Assembly: GCA_017302135.1 (NCBI GenBank)
Contig: JAFLDZ010000005.1
Span: forward strand, 210,159 to 274,158
Reading direction: 5' to 3'
Source: Lysobacterales bacterium
GTDB lineage: Bacteria > Pseudomonadota > Gammaproteobacteria > Xanthomonadales > Xanthomonadaceae
Length of the DNA stretch: 64,000 nt
Notes under the pieces: model-generated
Told to the model about the DNA's origin: nothing
The model's database searches: none
The model's input: the letters and a program-made list of their open reading frames with translations, nothing else
Part shown: piece after piece, positions 1-8,517 of the stretch
How the letters are laid out: each line of letters opens with the position of its first letter
Position numbering within the stretch: position 1 is the stretch's first letter
Program-made: the position numbers and the translations under genes

Positions 1-526
1 GAAGGTGATCCACGAAGGCATCGGCATCCGTCACGGCAGCCTGACCACGATCCACAGCCTGACCAATACCCAGGTGATCGTCGATGCGCCGCACAAGGAT
101 CTGCGCCGCGCGCGCGCCTGCGGCAGCAGTCTGATTCCGACCTCCACCGGCTCCGCGACCGCGATCGCCGAAATCTTTCCGGAATTGCGCGGCCGCCTCG
201 ACGGTCATGCGGTGCGCGTGCCGCTGACCAATGCTTCGCTGACCGACTGCGTGTTCGAGGTCGAACGCGCCACCACGGTCGATGAAGTCAATGCACTCCT
301 GCGTACCGCTGCAGAAGGCGAACTGAAGGGCATTCTCGGCTACGAGCCCCGGCCGCTGGTGTCGATCGATTTCCTGCACGACCCGCGCTCCGGCATCGTC
401 GATGCGCTGTCGACGATGGTCGTCAACGGCACCCAGGTGAAGATCTACGCCTGGTACGACAACGAATGGGGCTATGTGAATCGAACGGCCGAACTGGTGC
501 GCATCGTCGGCGCTGCGGACCGGTAA
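1..526 (+). CDS. gapdh (ars-associated): ArsJ-associated glyceraldehyde-3-phosphate dehydrogenase (C-terminal part)
   Basis: Only the C-terminal half (about 174 residues) is in the window; the 5' end lies to the left. It contains the catalytic histidine segment [10 protein letters not shown], the substrate-loop segment [20 protein letters not shown] and the terminal motif WYDNEWGY of phosphorylating GAPDH. The cysteine nucleophile lies outside. The stop is 6 bases before the ATG of an ArsJ-type exporter, so the two are co-transcribed. GAPDH enzymes paired with ArsJ are known to accept arsenate instead of phosphate and make 1-arseno-3-phosphoglycerate, which ArsJ expels; I infer that role here from the pairing. 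A glycolytic GAPDH is less likely given this neighbour. Confidence 0.9.
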   Translation, partial: KVIHEGIGIRHGSLTTIHSLTNTQVIVDAPHKDLRRARACGSSLIPTSTGSATAIAEIFPELRGRLDGHAVRVPLTNASLTDCVFEVERATTVDEVNALLRTAAEGELKGILGYEPRPLVSIDFLHDPRSGIVDALSTMVVNGTQVKIYAWYDNEWGYVNRTAELVRIVGAADR

Positions 527-532
527 GCGACG

Positions 533-1753
533 ATGTGGTCGCGGCTTTCCGATGATGTCCGGCAGTATCTGCTGATCACCGGCAACTACTGGGCGTTCAC
601 GCTGACCGACGGCGCGCTGCGGATGCTGGTGGTGCTGCATTTCCACCAGCTCGGCTACACCCCGCTGCAGGTGGCGTCGCTGTTCCTGTTCTATGAAGTG
701 TTCGGCGTGGTCACCAATCTGTTCGGCGGCTGGCTTGGCGCGCGCATCGGGCTCAATCGCACCATGAACATCGGTCTGGCGCTGCAGGTCGGTGCGCTGG
801 CGATGCTGATGGTGCCGGCATCGTGGCTGGTCGTGCCGTGGGTGATGGCGGCGCAGGCGCTGTCGGGGATCGCCAAGGACCTCAACAAGATGAGCGCGAA
901 AAGCAGCATCAAGCTGCTGGTGCCCGACGATCGCCAGGGCGCGCTGTATCGGTGGATCGCAGCGCTGACCGGCTCGAAGAACGCGCTCAAGGGCGTCGGT
1001 TTTTTCCTCGGCGGTGCGTTGCTGACCACGGTCGGGTTCACCAAGGCAATCGCGATCATGGCCGTCGCGCTGCTGCTGGTGTGGATATCGAGTCTGGTCC
1101 TGCTTCGCCGCGATCTGGGCAAAGCCAAGGCCAAGCCGAAGTTCCGCGACATGCTGTCGAAGAGTCGCGCGATCAATCTGCTCTCGGGTGCGCGGATGTT
1201 CCTGTTCGCGTCCCGCGATGTCTGGTTCGTGGTCGCGCTGCCGGTGTTCCTCGCGCAGACCCTGGGCTGGGATTTCTGGAAGGTCGGCGGATTTCTCGCT
1301 GCCTGGGTGATCGGCTACGGCATCGTGCAGTCGCTGGCGCCGTACATCACCGGCCGTCGCAGCGGTCGCGTGCCGGATGGCCGTTCGGCATTCGTGTGGG
1401 CGCTGTCGCTGGCTGGAATTCCCGCGCTGATGGCCGCGCTGTTGATCGGCGGCATGTCGCCGGCGGCCGTGCTGATTGCTGGTCTGAGCCTGTTCGGCGT
1501 GCTGTTCGCGATCAATTCGTCGCTGCACAGCTATCTCATCGTCAGCTACGCGGCCGAGGACGGCGTGTCGCTCGATGTCGGTTTCTACTACATGGCCAAT
1601 GCGCTCGGTCGCTTGTTCGGCACGCTGCTGTCGGGCTGGCTGTTCCAAGCGTACGGTATCGCGACCTGTCTTGCGGTGTCGTCGGCGCTGATCGTGTTGG
1701 CCGCGCTGGTCTCGATCGCGCTGCCCAGACATGCGCGGGTTGCAGTCATCTGA
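533..1753 (+). CDS. arsJ: ArsJ organoarsenical exporter, MFS family
   Basis: A 406-residue integral membrane protein of the major facilitator type with about 11-12 hydrophobic segments. The N-terminal half is very close to known ArsJ: NYWAFTLTDGALRMLVVLHF, then an FYEVFGVVTNL segment, then SGIAKDLNKMSAKS. ArsJ exports 1-arseno-3-phosphoglycerate, made by its partner GAPDH, from the cytoplasm, where the compound falls back to arsenate. It directly follows the GAPDH gene with a 6-base gap and is probably the last gene of an ars operon whose regulator would lie left of the window. A perfect hairpin follows at 1781-1808. Confidence 0.95.
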   Translation: MWSRLSDDVRQYLLITGNYWAFTLTDGALRMLVVLHFHQLGYTPLQVASLFLFYEVFGVVTNLFGGWLGARIGLNRTMNIGLALQVGALAMLMVPASWLVVPWVMAAQALSGIAKDLNKMSAKSSIKLLVPDDRQGALYRWIAALTGSKNALKGVGFFLGGALLTTVGFTKAIAIMAVALLLVWISSLVLLRRDLGKAKAKPKFRDMLSKSRAINLLSGARMFLFASRDVWFVVALPVFLAQTLGWDFWKVGGFLAAWVIGYGIVQSLAPYITGRRSGRVPDGRSAFVWALSLAGIPALMAALLIGGMSPAAVLIAGLSLFGVLFAINSSLHSYLIVSYAAEDGVSLDVGFYYMANALGRLFGTLLSGWLFQAYGIATCLAVSSALIVLAALVSIALPRHARVAVI

Positions 1754-1780
1754 ATGATCGCCTGAATGCTTCCCTGAACG

Positions 1781-1808
1781 GACGAGGCCGCCTTTCGGCG
1801 GCCTCGTC
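1781..1808. terminator. Shared hairpin between arsJ and phoU
   Basis: A perfect 12-bp stem (1781-1792 pairs with 1797-1808) with a TTTC loop lies between two genes that converge, arsJ from the left and phoU from the right. There is no T run on either side, so it is either a weak bidirectional terminator or an RNA-protecting stem. Confidence 0.65.
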
Positions 1809-1853
1809 GTGAATCGCTGTCGTGAATCGCTGACGCCTGGAATTGCGGAAGCC

Positions 1854-2558
1854 TCAACCCGCGATGTTGGTGTCGTCGCGCTTCTCGCGCGGCGGCATCG
1901 GGCCTTCGCCGTATTCCTGGAACCAGATGTTCTCGGCGATGTTGGTCGCATGGTCGCCCACGCGCTCCAGATTCTTGGCCATGAACAGCAGATGCGTGCA
2001 GGGCGTGATCACCCGCGGGTCCTCCATCATGTAGGTCAGCAACTCGCGGAACAGGCCGGTGTATTGCGTGTCGATCTCGGCATCTTCGGCGCGCACCTGC
2101 TGCGCGGCTTCGACATCGCCATCGCGATATGCGGCCAGCACTTTGCGCACTTGGCGCACGACCAGGCGGCCGAGGCTGCCCAGGCCGCGCGTGTGCGGCA
2201 GCGGTGGAGAGAGGTTCAGCGCCATCGACCGCTTGGCGACGTTCGAGGCGTAGTCGCCGATGCGTTCGATATCGGAAGCGATGCGCAGCACGGCGAGGAT
2301 TTCGCGCAGGTCGCGCGCCAGCGGGCCGCGCAGCGCGAGCTTCATCGCGTCGTGGCTGACCTGCAGTTCCAGCGCGTCGATGGCTTCATCGTTCGCGATG
2401 ATGCGCTCGGCGGCCTTGCCATCACGGCGATCGACCACATCGAGCGCGGCTTCCAGTTGCGCTGCGGCCATTTCGCCCATGCGCAGGATTTCGCTCAGCA
2501 TGACGCGGCGTTCGTCGTCGTGGCTTTTGACGATATGGTCGTGGGATTGCGTGTTCAT
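1854..2558 (-). CDS. phoU: Phosphate signalling regulator PhoU
   Basis: A 234-residue all-helical protein made of two PhoU repeats (roughly residues 20-105 and 120-215). Each repeat has the metal-binding type motif: DIERIGDYASNVAK in the first and NLERVGDHATNIAE in the second. PhoU links the Pst transporter to the PhoR kinase and damps the Pho response when phosphate is plentiful. It is the last gene of the pstSCAB-phoU operon, 70 bases after pstB. The ATG at 2558 is preferred over an in-frame TTG two codons upstream. No phoB or phoR is in the window. Confidence 0.96.
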   Translation of the reverse strand: MNTQSHDHIVKSHDDERRVMLSEILRMGEMAAAQLEAALDVVDRRDGKAAERIIANDEAIDALELQVSHDAMKLALRGPLARDLREILAVLRIASDIERIGDYASNVAKRSMALNLSPPLPHTRGLGSLGRLVVRQVRKVLAAYRDGDVEAAQQVRAEDAEIDTQYTGLFRELLTYMMEDPRVITPCTHLLFMAKNLERVGDHATNIAENIWFQEYGEGPMPPREKRDDTNIAG

Positions 2559-2628
2559 CGGCAACTCGTGAATAGGAAATGGTGACAGACGGGTGTCGGA
2601 TCGGTTCCGGTAGCGCGGGCTTCGGATG

Positions 2629-3513
2629 TCACCCGAATCTTCCGGTGATGTAGTCCTCGGTCTGCTGTTTCGACGGTTTCGAGAAAATCTTCTCGGTGAC
2701 GTCGTGTTCGATCAGATCGCCGAGGTACATGAAAGCCGTGTAGTCCGAGACGCGCGCCGCCTGCTGCATGTTGTGGGTGACGATTGCGATGGTGTAGTTC
2801 TGCTTCAACTCTTCGATGAGTTGTTCGATTCGGCTGGTCGAGATCGGATCCAGCGCCGAGGTCGGCTCGTCCAGCAGCAGCACGTCGGGGTGCAGTGCGA
2901 CCGCGCGCGCGATGCACAGGCGCTGCTGCTGGCCACCGGACAGACCGAGCGCGCTCTGGCCGAGCTTGTCCTTCACTTCTTCCCACAGTGCCGCCTGCTT
3001 GAGCGCTTCTTCGACGCGCACCGCCATGTCCGCTTTCGAGAGACGTTCGTGGTGGCGGATACCGTAGGCGACGTTCTCGAAGATCGTCATCGGGAACGGC
3101 ACCGGCTTCTGGAACACCATTCCCACCTTGCTGCGCAGCCGGTTCATCGGGTACTTCGGATCGAGGATGTTCTCGCCGTCCAGCAGCACTTCGCCGACCG
3201 CCGTCATCTTCGGATACAGGGCGTAGATGCGGTTGAAGATGCGCAGCAGCGTGGACTTGCCGCAGCCGGACGGGCCGATCAGCGCGGTCACGCGTTTTTC
3301 GGGGATATCCAGATCGATTTTCTTCAGCGCAAGAAACTTGTCGTAGTAGAAATCCAGGCCTTTGGCGCTTATTTTCACCGGCGCTGTAGTCATCGCATCT
3401 CGATGTGCGGCGACGATCCGATGCGTGCCGCTGTGCTGGTGATGGGCTGAAGACGTCTGGCTGTCCGCATTGGTGGCAGTAGTCATGGGCGTGTTCCGGG
3501 CGAAGTCAGTCAT
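2629..3513 (-). CDS. pstB: Phosphate ABC transporter ATPase PstB
   Basis: A 294-residue ABC ATPase that powers high-affinity phosphate import through PstC/PstA. Visible motifs: Walker [10 protein letters not shown], signature LSGGQQQR, Walker [12 protein letters not shown] and the switch histidine in VTHNMQQA. The first 45 or so residues (Thr/Ser/His-rich) are an extension beyond the ABC core. The start at 3513 is supported by AGGA six bases upstream and overlaps the end of pstA by 8 bases; a later ATG at 3393 would give a core-length protein. Third cytoplasmic component of the leftward pst operon. Confidence 0.97.
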   Translation of the reverse strand: MTDFARNTPMTTATNADSQTSSAHHQHSGTHRIVAAHRDAMTTAPVKISAKGLDFYYDKFLALKKIDLDIPEKRVTALIGPSGCGKSTLLRIFNRIYALYPKMTAVGEVLLDGENILDPKYPMNRLRSKVGMVFQKPVPFPMTIFENVAYGIRHHERLSKADMAVRVEEALKQAALWEEVKDKLGQSALGLSGGQQQRLCIARAVALHPDVLLLDEPTSALDPISTSRIEQLIEELKQNYTIAIVTHNMQQAARVSDYTAFMYLGDLIEHDVTEKIFSKPSKQQTEDYITGRFG

Positions 3514-4417
3514 GGGAAATCCTGTTGCGAAGCAGGATGGCGCGCGCGATCAAACTGATGGCGAGCACGAACATGGTCAGGATGAATGCGCCCGCCCATG
3601 CCAGCGTGTGCCAGTTTTCGAACGGGCTCATCGCGAACTGGAAGATCACTACCGGCACGTTCGCCATCGGCGACATCAGGTCGGTGGTCCAGTACTGGTT
3701 GTTGAGCGCGGTGAACAGCAGCGGCGCGGTTTCGCCGCTGATCCGGGCGAGCGCGAGCAGAATGCCGGTGACGATGCCGGCGGACGCGCTGCGGTACAGC
3801 ACCTGCACCGTGACCTTCCACTGCGGCACGCCCAGCGACAGCGCGGCTTCGCGCATCTGCGCCGGCACCAGGCGCAGCATTTCGTCGGTGGTGCGGACCA
3901 CGACCGGCAGGACGATGAAGGCGAGGGCGATCCCGCCGGCCAACGCCGAGAAGTGGCCCATCTGCGCGACCACGAGGGTGTAGACGAACAGGCCGAGCAC
4001 GATCGACGGCGCCGAGAGCAGGATGTCGTTGACGAAGCGGACCGTTTCGCCGAGCCGCGAGGCCCACGTGCTGCGCGAGTATTCGGCGAGGAAGGTGCCG
4101 GCCAACACGCCCACCGGCGTGCCGATGACGATTCCGAGCAGACTCATGATGACGCTGCCCATGAACGCATTGGCCATGCCGCCGCTGTCGCCGGGTGGCG
4201 GCGTCATTTGGGTGAACAGCGCGATATTGAGAGAGCTGATGCCTTTGCTCAGCGTGGTCCACAGGATCCAGCCGAGCCAGAACAATCCGAACAGGGTGGC
4301 CAGAACCGCAAGCGACTGCGCCAGGATGTTCTTGATCCTGCGCTGCAGGTAAAGCGAGTTCTGCGATGAGGAAACCTTGCGGACAGGCGCCGCAGGAGTG
4401 TTGGAAGCGACAGCCAT
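3506..4417 (-). CDS. pstA: Phosphate ABC transporter permease PstA
   Basis: A 303-residue inner-membrane permease with about six hydrophobic segments. The conserved coupling loop is [20 protein letters not shown], followed by a segment with [14 protein letters not shown]. With PstC it forms the phosphate channel. Its ATG shares one base with the stop of pstC, a sign of translational coupling, and its end overlaps pstB. The family and operon order S-C-A-B-U leave little doubt. Confidence 0.97.
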   Translation of the reverse strand: MAVASNTPAAPVRKVSSSQNSLYLQRRIKNILAQSLAVLATLFGLFWLGWILWTTLSKGISSLNIALFTQMTPPPGDSGGMANAFMGSVIMSLLGIVIGTPVGVLAGTFLAEYSRSTWASRLGETVRFVNDILLSAPSIVLGLFVYTLVVAQMGHFSALAGGIALAFIVLPVVVRTTDEMLRLVPAQMREAALSLGVPQWKVTVQVLYRSASAGIVTGILLALARISGETAPLLFTALNNQYWTTDLMSPMANVPVVIFQFAMSPFENWHTLAWAGAFILTMFVLAISLIARAILLRNRISHD

Positions 4418-5385
4418 CAGTTGCCCTCGCGCTTTTTGAGTTGGCGCAGCATCAGCCGCGCGATGGTCAGCACCACGAAGGTGACGATGAACAGCACGAA
4501 GCCCAGAGCGATCAACGACGACAGATACATCGGGGAATCGGCTTCGGAGAATTCGTTGGCGATGCTGGCGGCGATGGAGTTGCCCGGTTCCAGCAGGGAC
4601 AGGCTCAAACGGTGCGCGTTGCCGAGTACGAAGGTCACGGCCATGGTTTCGCCGAGCGCGCGGCCCAGACCGAGGAAGATGCCGCCGATCACCGCAGAGC
4701 GGGTGTAGGGCAGCACGATGTCCCAGATCACTTCCCAGCGCGTGGAGCCCAGCGCGTAGGCGGATTCCTTCAGCCGGCCGGGGACAGTGAGGAACACTTC
4801 GCGCATGACCGAGCTGATGAAAGGGATGACCATGATCGCCAGCACCAGGCCGGCGGTGCCCATGCCCAGGCCGAGTGGGGGCCCGGAGAACAATGTGCCG
4901 ACGACCGGAAGTTGTCCGAGATTTTCATCGACCCATGGATAGACGTGCAGCGACAGGAACGGCACCAAGACGAACAGGCCCCACATGCCGTAGATGATCG
5001 AGGGAATGCCTGCGAGCAGTTCGATCGCAGTGCCGACCGGCGTGCGCAACCAGCGCGGCGCGATCTCGGTCAGGAACATCGCGATCCCGAAACTGACCGG
5101 CACTGCGATCAGCAGCGCAATGAATGCGGTGACCAGCGTGCCGAAGATCGGCACGCGCGCGCCGAAGTCCTGCAGCACCGGGTCCCAGGCGTCGCGCCAG
5201 AGAAAGGCGAGGCCGAATTTTTCGAAGGCTTCAAGCCCGCCCCACAGCATCGAGAATGCGGCTGCAGCCAGCGAAATCAACACCACGACGCCTGCGCTGG
5301 TCACCAGCCAACGGAAACCGCGGTCCGCGCGCGTGTCGAGGATGTCGCGTCGCGAGCTGGGCATGGAAATCGAGTGAGTGCTCAT
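4417..5385 (-). CDS. pstC: Phosphate ABC transporter permease PstC
   Basis: A 322-residue inner-membrane permease, partner of PstA. It has six predicted membrane segments and the coupling-loop motif YALGSTRWEVIWDIVLPYTR followed by GRALGETMAVTFVLGN. Located between pstS and pstA. The ribosome-binding site is weak. A second in-frame ATG at 5364 (MPSSRRDI) is possible. The 144-bp gap to pstS holds a strong hairpin and an oppositely oriented Pho-box-like repeat, described separately. Confidence 0.97.
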   Translation of the reverse strand: MSTHSISMPSSRRDILDTRADRGFRWLVTSAGVVVLISLAAAAFSMLWGGLEAFEKFGLAFLWRDAWDPVLQDFGARVPIFGTLVTAFIALLIAVPVSFGIAMFLTEIAPRWLRTPVGTAIELLAGIPSIIYGMWGLFVLVPFLSLHVYPWVDENLGQLPVVGTLFSGPPLGLGMGTAGLVLAIMVIPFISSVMREVFLTVPGRLKESAYALGSTRWEVIWDIVLPYTRSAVIGGIFLGLGRALGETMAVTFVLGNAHRLSLSLLEPGNSIAASIANEFSEADSPMYLSSLIALGFVLFIVTFVVLTIARLMLRQLKKREGN

Positions 5386-5410
5386 GCAGAGGCGTGACCG
5401 TTGTGGATGC

Positions 5411-5428
5411 GTGTCATATGGATGTCAT
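5411..5428 (+). promoter_or_regulatory. Pho-box-like direct repeat on the opposite strand of the pst operon
   Basis: Two heptamers, GTGTCAT and ATGTCAT, start exactly 11 bases apart (5411 and 5422). Each differs from the Pho-box unit CTGTCAT by one base. The repeat reads rightward, against pst transcription, and sits 26 bases upstream of the pstC start. It could be a PhoB site for an antisense transcript into pstS, a modulating site inside the operon, or chance. Confidence 0.35.
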
Positions 5429-5457
5429 CGGCGTTGCGGTCGCCGAAGTCCTGAACG

Positions 5458-5486
5458 CCGACCACGCGCACGAGGCGCGTGGTCGG
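5458..5486 (-). terminator. Intercistronic hairpin between pstS and pstC
   Basis: A perfect 12-bp stem (5458-5469 with 5475-5486) and a 5-base loop, with no T run. A stem at this place in pst operons is commonly a partial terminator or mRNA-stabilising element that lets the binding protein PstS be made in excess over the membrane components; that role is inferred. Confidence 0.6.
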
Positions 5487-5529
5487 TATCGAACCATCGG
5501 TGCCTCCGGGCCCCAAGCCCGGAGCACGA

Positions 5530-6549
5530 TCAGAACTTCAGTTCTTTGGCCCAGTAAGCCTGGACCTGCTGCACCAGCGCTTCCGGCAGCGGCACGTAAT
5601 CGAGCGCCTTGGCCTGCGCGTCGCCATTGGCATAGGCCCAGCGGAAGAAGGCGAGGGCTTCCTTCGAGCGCGCCGCATCCTTCGGCTTGCGCTGCATCAG
5701 GATGAAGTTGGTGGCAGCGATCGGCCAAGAATTCGCACCCGGCGCATTGGTCATCACCAGGAAGAAATCCTTCGATTTCGCCCAGTCGGCGCTGGCGGCG
5801 GCGGCCTGGAAGGTTTCGTCGCTGGGCAGCACGAAGTTGCCGGCAGCGTTCTTGACGCGGGCATAGGCCATCTTGTTCTGCAGCGCGTAGGACAGTTCGA
5901 CGTAGCCGATGCCGCCCTTGATCTGCTTCACGTACGCGGCGACGCCTTCGTTGCCTTTGCCGCCCACGCCGGTCGGCCACTTGACCGAGGTGCCTTCGCC
6001 GACTGCGGTCTTCCATTCCGGGCTGACCTTGGACAGATAGTTGACCCAGTTGAAGGTGGTGCCCGAGCCGTCCGAGCGATGGACCACGGTGATCTTCTGT
6101 GCCGGCAGAGTGACGCCGCCGTTCAGCGCGACGACGCGCGGGTCGTTCCACATCGTGACCTTGCCGAGGAAGATGTCGGCCAGCAGTGGGCCGTCGAACT
6201 TCATCGCGCCGGCCTTGAGGCCGACGATATTGACCACCGGCACCACGCCGCCGATCGCGGACGGGAACTGCACCAGGCCTGCGGCTTTCAGCTCTTCCGG
6301 CGGCAGCGGCTTGTCCGAGGAACCAAAGTCGACCGTTTTGGCCTTGATCTGGGCGATACCGCCGCCGGAGCCGATCGACTGGTAGTTGATCTTGTTGCCG
6401 GTCGCCTGCGAGTAGTCGGCCGACCATTTCGACAGCAGCGGATAGATGAAGGTGGCGCCAGCACCGGTGATGTCGGCAGCCTGCGCGTTGAAAATGGCGC
6501 CGCTGGCGATGACCAGCGCAACGGCCTGCGATTTGATCGATTTGAACAC
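5530..6549 (-). CDS. pstS: Phosphate-binding periplasmic protein PstS
   Basis: A 339-residue periplasmic binding protein that hands phosphate to PstCAB. It starts with a Sec signal peptide ending near IFNAQA, followed by the PstS opening ADITGAGATFIYPLLSKW and the phosphate-binding segments SIGSGGGIAQI and VHRSDGSGTTFNWVNYL. I chose the GTG at 6549 because AGGAG lies seven bases upstream and the signal peptide begins right there; the frame stays open to 6729 but that part has no signal-peptide character. First gene of the operon, behind a PhoB-type promoter at 6616-6655. Confidence 0.96.
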   Translation of the reverse strand: MFKSIKSQAVALVIASGAIFNAQAADITGAGATFIYPLLSKWSADYSQATGNKINYQSIGSGGGIAQIKAKTVDFGSSDKPLPPEELKAAGLVQFPSAIGGVVPVVNIVGLKAGAMKFDGPLLADIFLGKVTMWNDPRVVALNGGVTLPAQKITVVHRSDGSGTTFNWVNYLSKVSPEWKTAVGEGTSVKWPTGVGGKGNEGVAAYVKQIKGGIGYVELSYALQNKMAYARVKNAAGNFVLPSDETFQAAAASADWAKSKDFFLVMTNAPGANSWPIAATNFILMQRKPKDAARSKEALAFFRWAYANGDAQAKALDYVPLPEALVQQVQAYWAKELKF

Positions 6550-6615
6550 GGAGGTGCTCCTGATGAGGGGGGCGGTTCGGGGTGTCCCGAATGCGTCACA
6601 TTGGAGCGGAGGCGG

Positions 6616-6655
6616 ATGACAGCGATGTGTGTCACAGATGACGAAAATATGACAG
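6616..6655 (-). promoter_or_regulatory. PhoB binding region of the pst operon
   Basis: Reading leftward, CTGTCAT (from 6655), TCGTCAT (from 6644) and CTGTCAT (from 6622) lie at offsets 0, 11 and 33. The first two with the AT-rich spacer ATTT match the PhoB consensus CTGTCAT-AWAW-CTGTCAC. The third is a perfect heptamer in the same 11-bp phase. No good -10 is visible; CAATGT about 12 bases past the third unit is a weak candidate. Confidence 0.85.
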
Positions 6656-6801
6656 CCTGGCATCAGCGGCCGCCAGCTACGGTGGATATGTGCTTCGATC
6701 CTTGATTTTACGGAAATCCTTGCGCGCACCCAGTTCGCTATCAGGCTGATTTCCGGTCTTCCGTGGCCAGGCCGGACTGTCCGATTAAGTCAGTCAGGCT
6801 G

Positions 6802-6821
6802 CAGTGCCGTGAGCGGCACTG
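6802..6821. repeat. Short palindrome touching the porin Pho box
   Basis: CAGTGCCG (6802-6809) pairs perfectly with CGGCACTG (6814-6821) around a TGAG loop. The right arm shares its last three bases with the first Pho-box unit at 6819, so a protein bound here would compete with or contact PhoB. Confidence 0.5.
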
Positions 6822-6858
6822 TCACAATATCGTCATGGCTGAAACATCCGGGTGTCAG
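6819..6858 (+). promoter_or_regulatory. PhoB binding region of the phosphate porin gene
   Basis: CTGTCAC (6819), AATA spacer, TCGTCAT (6830), then GTGTCAG (6852): the same 0/11/33 spacing as the pst side. The first 18 bases are a strong Pho box. A weak -10 candidate CTCTAG lies at 6871. The long leader to the ATG at 6989 contains no further obvious signal. Confidence 0.85.
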
Positions 6859-6988
6859 ATTCGGGTCGCACTCTAGCGGCCGTTTACACCGTCTTAACGG
6901 GCGCTGTCGCCGTTCGCCGCCGCCCGCGTCGCCGCGACAGCCCGATTCCAGCCACCGCTTGCACCCTCCAACCTTCGGGGACACCACC

Positions 6989-8287
6989 ATGCGTCATGCC
7001 ATCCTTGCCATCGCCATCGGCGCAGCCCTTGCCGGCACCAGCCTTTCCGCATCGGCACAGTCCAGAGACAGCGAGATCGAAACGCTCAAGGCCCAGATCG
7101 CGGAGTTGATGCAGAAAGTCGAATCGCTCGAAGAGCGCACCGACGCGCAGTCCGAGGTCAACGTCGACACCGCCACGCAGCTCGACACCATCACCAACAA
7201 ATCGGTCAAGGTCGACACCAAGGGCGGCATCAAGGTGACTTCGGCCGACGGCAAGTTCGAGGCCAATATCGGTGGCCGCGTCCACTTCGACACCTACGCG
7301 TTCGACCGCGATATCGCCAGCACCACCGGCACCACAGAATTCCGCCGTGCTCGACTCACGCTGTCGGGCAAGGCGCTGGGCTGGGACTACAAGATGGAGC
7401 AGGACTTCGGCGCGGGCACCAACCTCGACGGTCTGCGCGACCTGTACATCGCGAAGAACGCGTTCGGCGGCAAAGTCACCATCGGTCACTTCAAGCCCTA
7501 CCGCTCGATGGAAGAGCTGACCAGCTCCAACGAGATCCTGATGATGGAGCGCCCGTTCTCGTCGGCCACCGGCCTGTTCAATGCGCGCCAATTCCAGCAG
7601 GGCGTCGGCTACCTCAAGGCCGGTACCAACTACACCGCCGGTCTGTCGGTATTCAACCTCCGCAGCGCCGCAGGCGTACGTAACGAAGGTGTCGGCGCTG
7701 CAGGCCGTTTTACCTATGCGCCGATCAACAACGAGACCAGCACGCTCCATTTCGGCGGCTGGTTCAGCGTTGAAGATCTCAATGCCGGCTCGGCCACCAC
7801 CACCGCATCCGTGTCCTACGCCGGTCGCCGTGGCCCGTCGCAGACCATCGCCACCGTCAACGGCGTTGCCGGCGACAAGATCACCGCCTATGGCCTGGAA
7901 GCTGCAGGTTCGTTCGGTCCGGCGTTCTTCCAGAGCGAATACGTGCAGGCGACCTTCGAGCAGCCGTCCGGCAGCGACCAGGACGTGAACACGTGGTATG
8001 TGCAGGGCAGCTGGCTCCTCAACGGCGGCCACAAGGCCTACAAGTCGGCGAACGGCTTCTTCGGTTCGCCGAAAGTCAGCGACAAGGGCCTGTGGGAACT
8101 CACCGCGCGCTACGACACGATCGAGAACAAGGACATCGCCAACCGAGAAGCCACCAGTTGGCTGTTCGGCGTGAATTACTACGTCAACCCGAACCTGCGC
8201 TTCATGTTCAACTACACGCAGGGCGACAATCAGGTCAACGGCGACGAAACCGGCCAGTACGCCCTGCGTACCCAGTTCGCGTTCTGA
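6989..8287 (+). CDS. Phosphate-selective porin (OprO/OprP type)
   Basis: A 432-residue outer-membrane beta-barrel with a signal peptide ending near SLSASAQS, a short N-terminal coiled coil (EIETLKAQIAELMQKVESLE, trimer type), the family segment NIGGRVHFDTYAFDRD, EFRRARLTLSGKALGWDYKM and a terminal phenylalanine (RTQFAF) for BAM recognition. Family members carry phosphate or polyphosphate across the outer membrane under phosphate starvation. The ATG at 6989 starts the signal peptide; upstream sequence in frame is not signal-like. The Pho box at 6819 and divergent pstS indicate co-induction. Confidence 0.93.
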   Translation: MRHAILAIAIGAALAGTSLSASAQSRDSEIETLKAQIAELMQKVESLEERTDAQSEVNVDTATQLDTITNKSVKVDTKGGIKVTSADGKFEANIGGRVHFDTYAFDRDIASTTGTTEFRRARLTLSGKALGWDYKMEQDFGAGTNLDGLRDLYIAKNAFGGKVTIGHFKPYRSMEELTSSNEILMMERPFSSATGLFNARQFQQGVGYLKAGTNYTAGLSVFNLRSAAGVRNEGVGAAGRFTYAPINNETSTLHFGGWFSVEDLNAGSATTTASVSYAGRRGPSQTIATVNGVAGDKITAYGLEAAGSFGPAFFQSEYVQATFEQPSGSDQDVNTWYVQGSWLLNGGHKAYKSANGFFGSPKVSDKGLWELTARYDTIENKDIANREATSWLFGVNYYVNPNLRFMFNYTQGDNQVNGDETGQYALRTQFAF

Positions 8288-8320
8288 TCCAAGCCATCTC
8301 TCTCCCACCAGAGTAATTTC

Positions 8321-8348
8321 AGCCCCGGTTCGCCGGGGCTTTTTTTTT
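8321..8348 (+). terminator. Rho-independent terminator of the porin gene
   Basis: AGCCCCGG (8321-8328), TTCG loop, CCGGGGCT (8333-8340), then eight further T residues. A textbook intrinsic terminator 33 bases after the porin stop. Confidence 0.95.
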
Positions 8349-8517
8349 GCTTTTCTCCATGTCCTGGCGGCGGCAGGAGCCTGTACGGGCCGTGTGCAGA
8401 CGGATCGGGAAATCCCTACCCGCCATCGCGGTATCCGGCGACATCATCGCCATCGTCGTTTCGCGATCCTGTGCGTGCGCCGGGAATAGTCCCGGGCGAC
8501 ACCATGAGGATGGATCG

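Larger units (their letters stand above)
6550..6988. other. Divergent Pho promoter region (pstS/porin)
   Basis: A 439-bp gene-free region between the divergently transcribed pstS and porin genes. It holds one Pho box per direction, each with an extra heptamer 33 bases from the first, and an 8-bp stem hairpin at 6802-6821 abutting the rightward Pho box. AT content is higher at 6700-6800 than in the flanking genes. No ORF in it has convincing support. Confidence 0.8.

Noticed and set aside
5479..6705. Rightward 408-codon frame antisense to pstS
   Set aside because: pstS is unambiguous on the other strand, and the Pho-box-like repeat at 5411 alone is not evidence for a protein-coding antisense gene.
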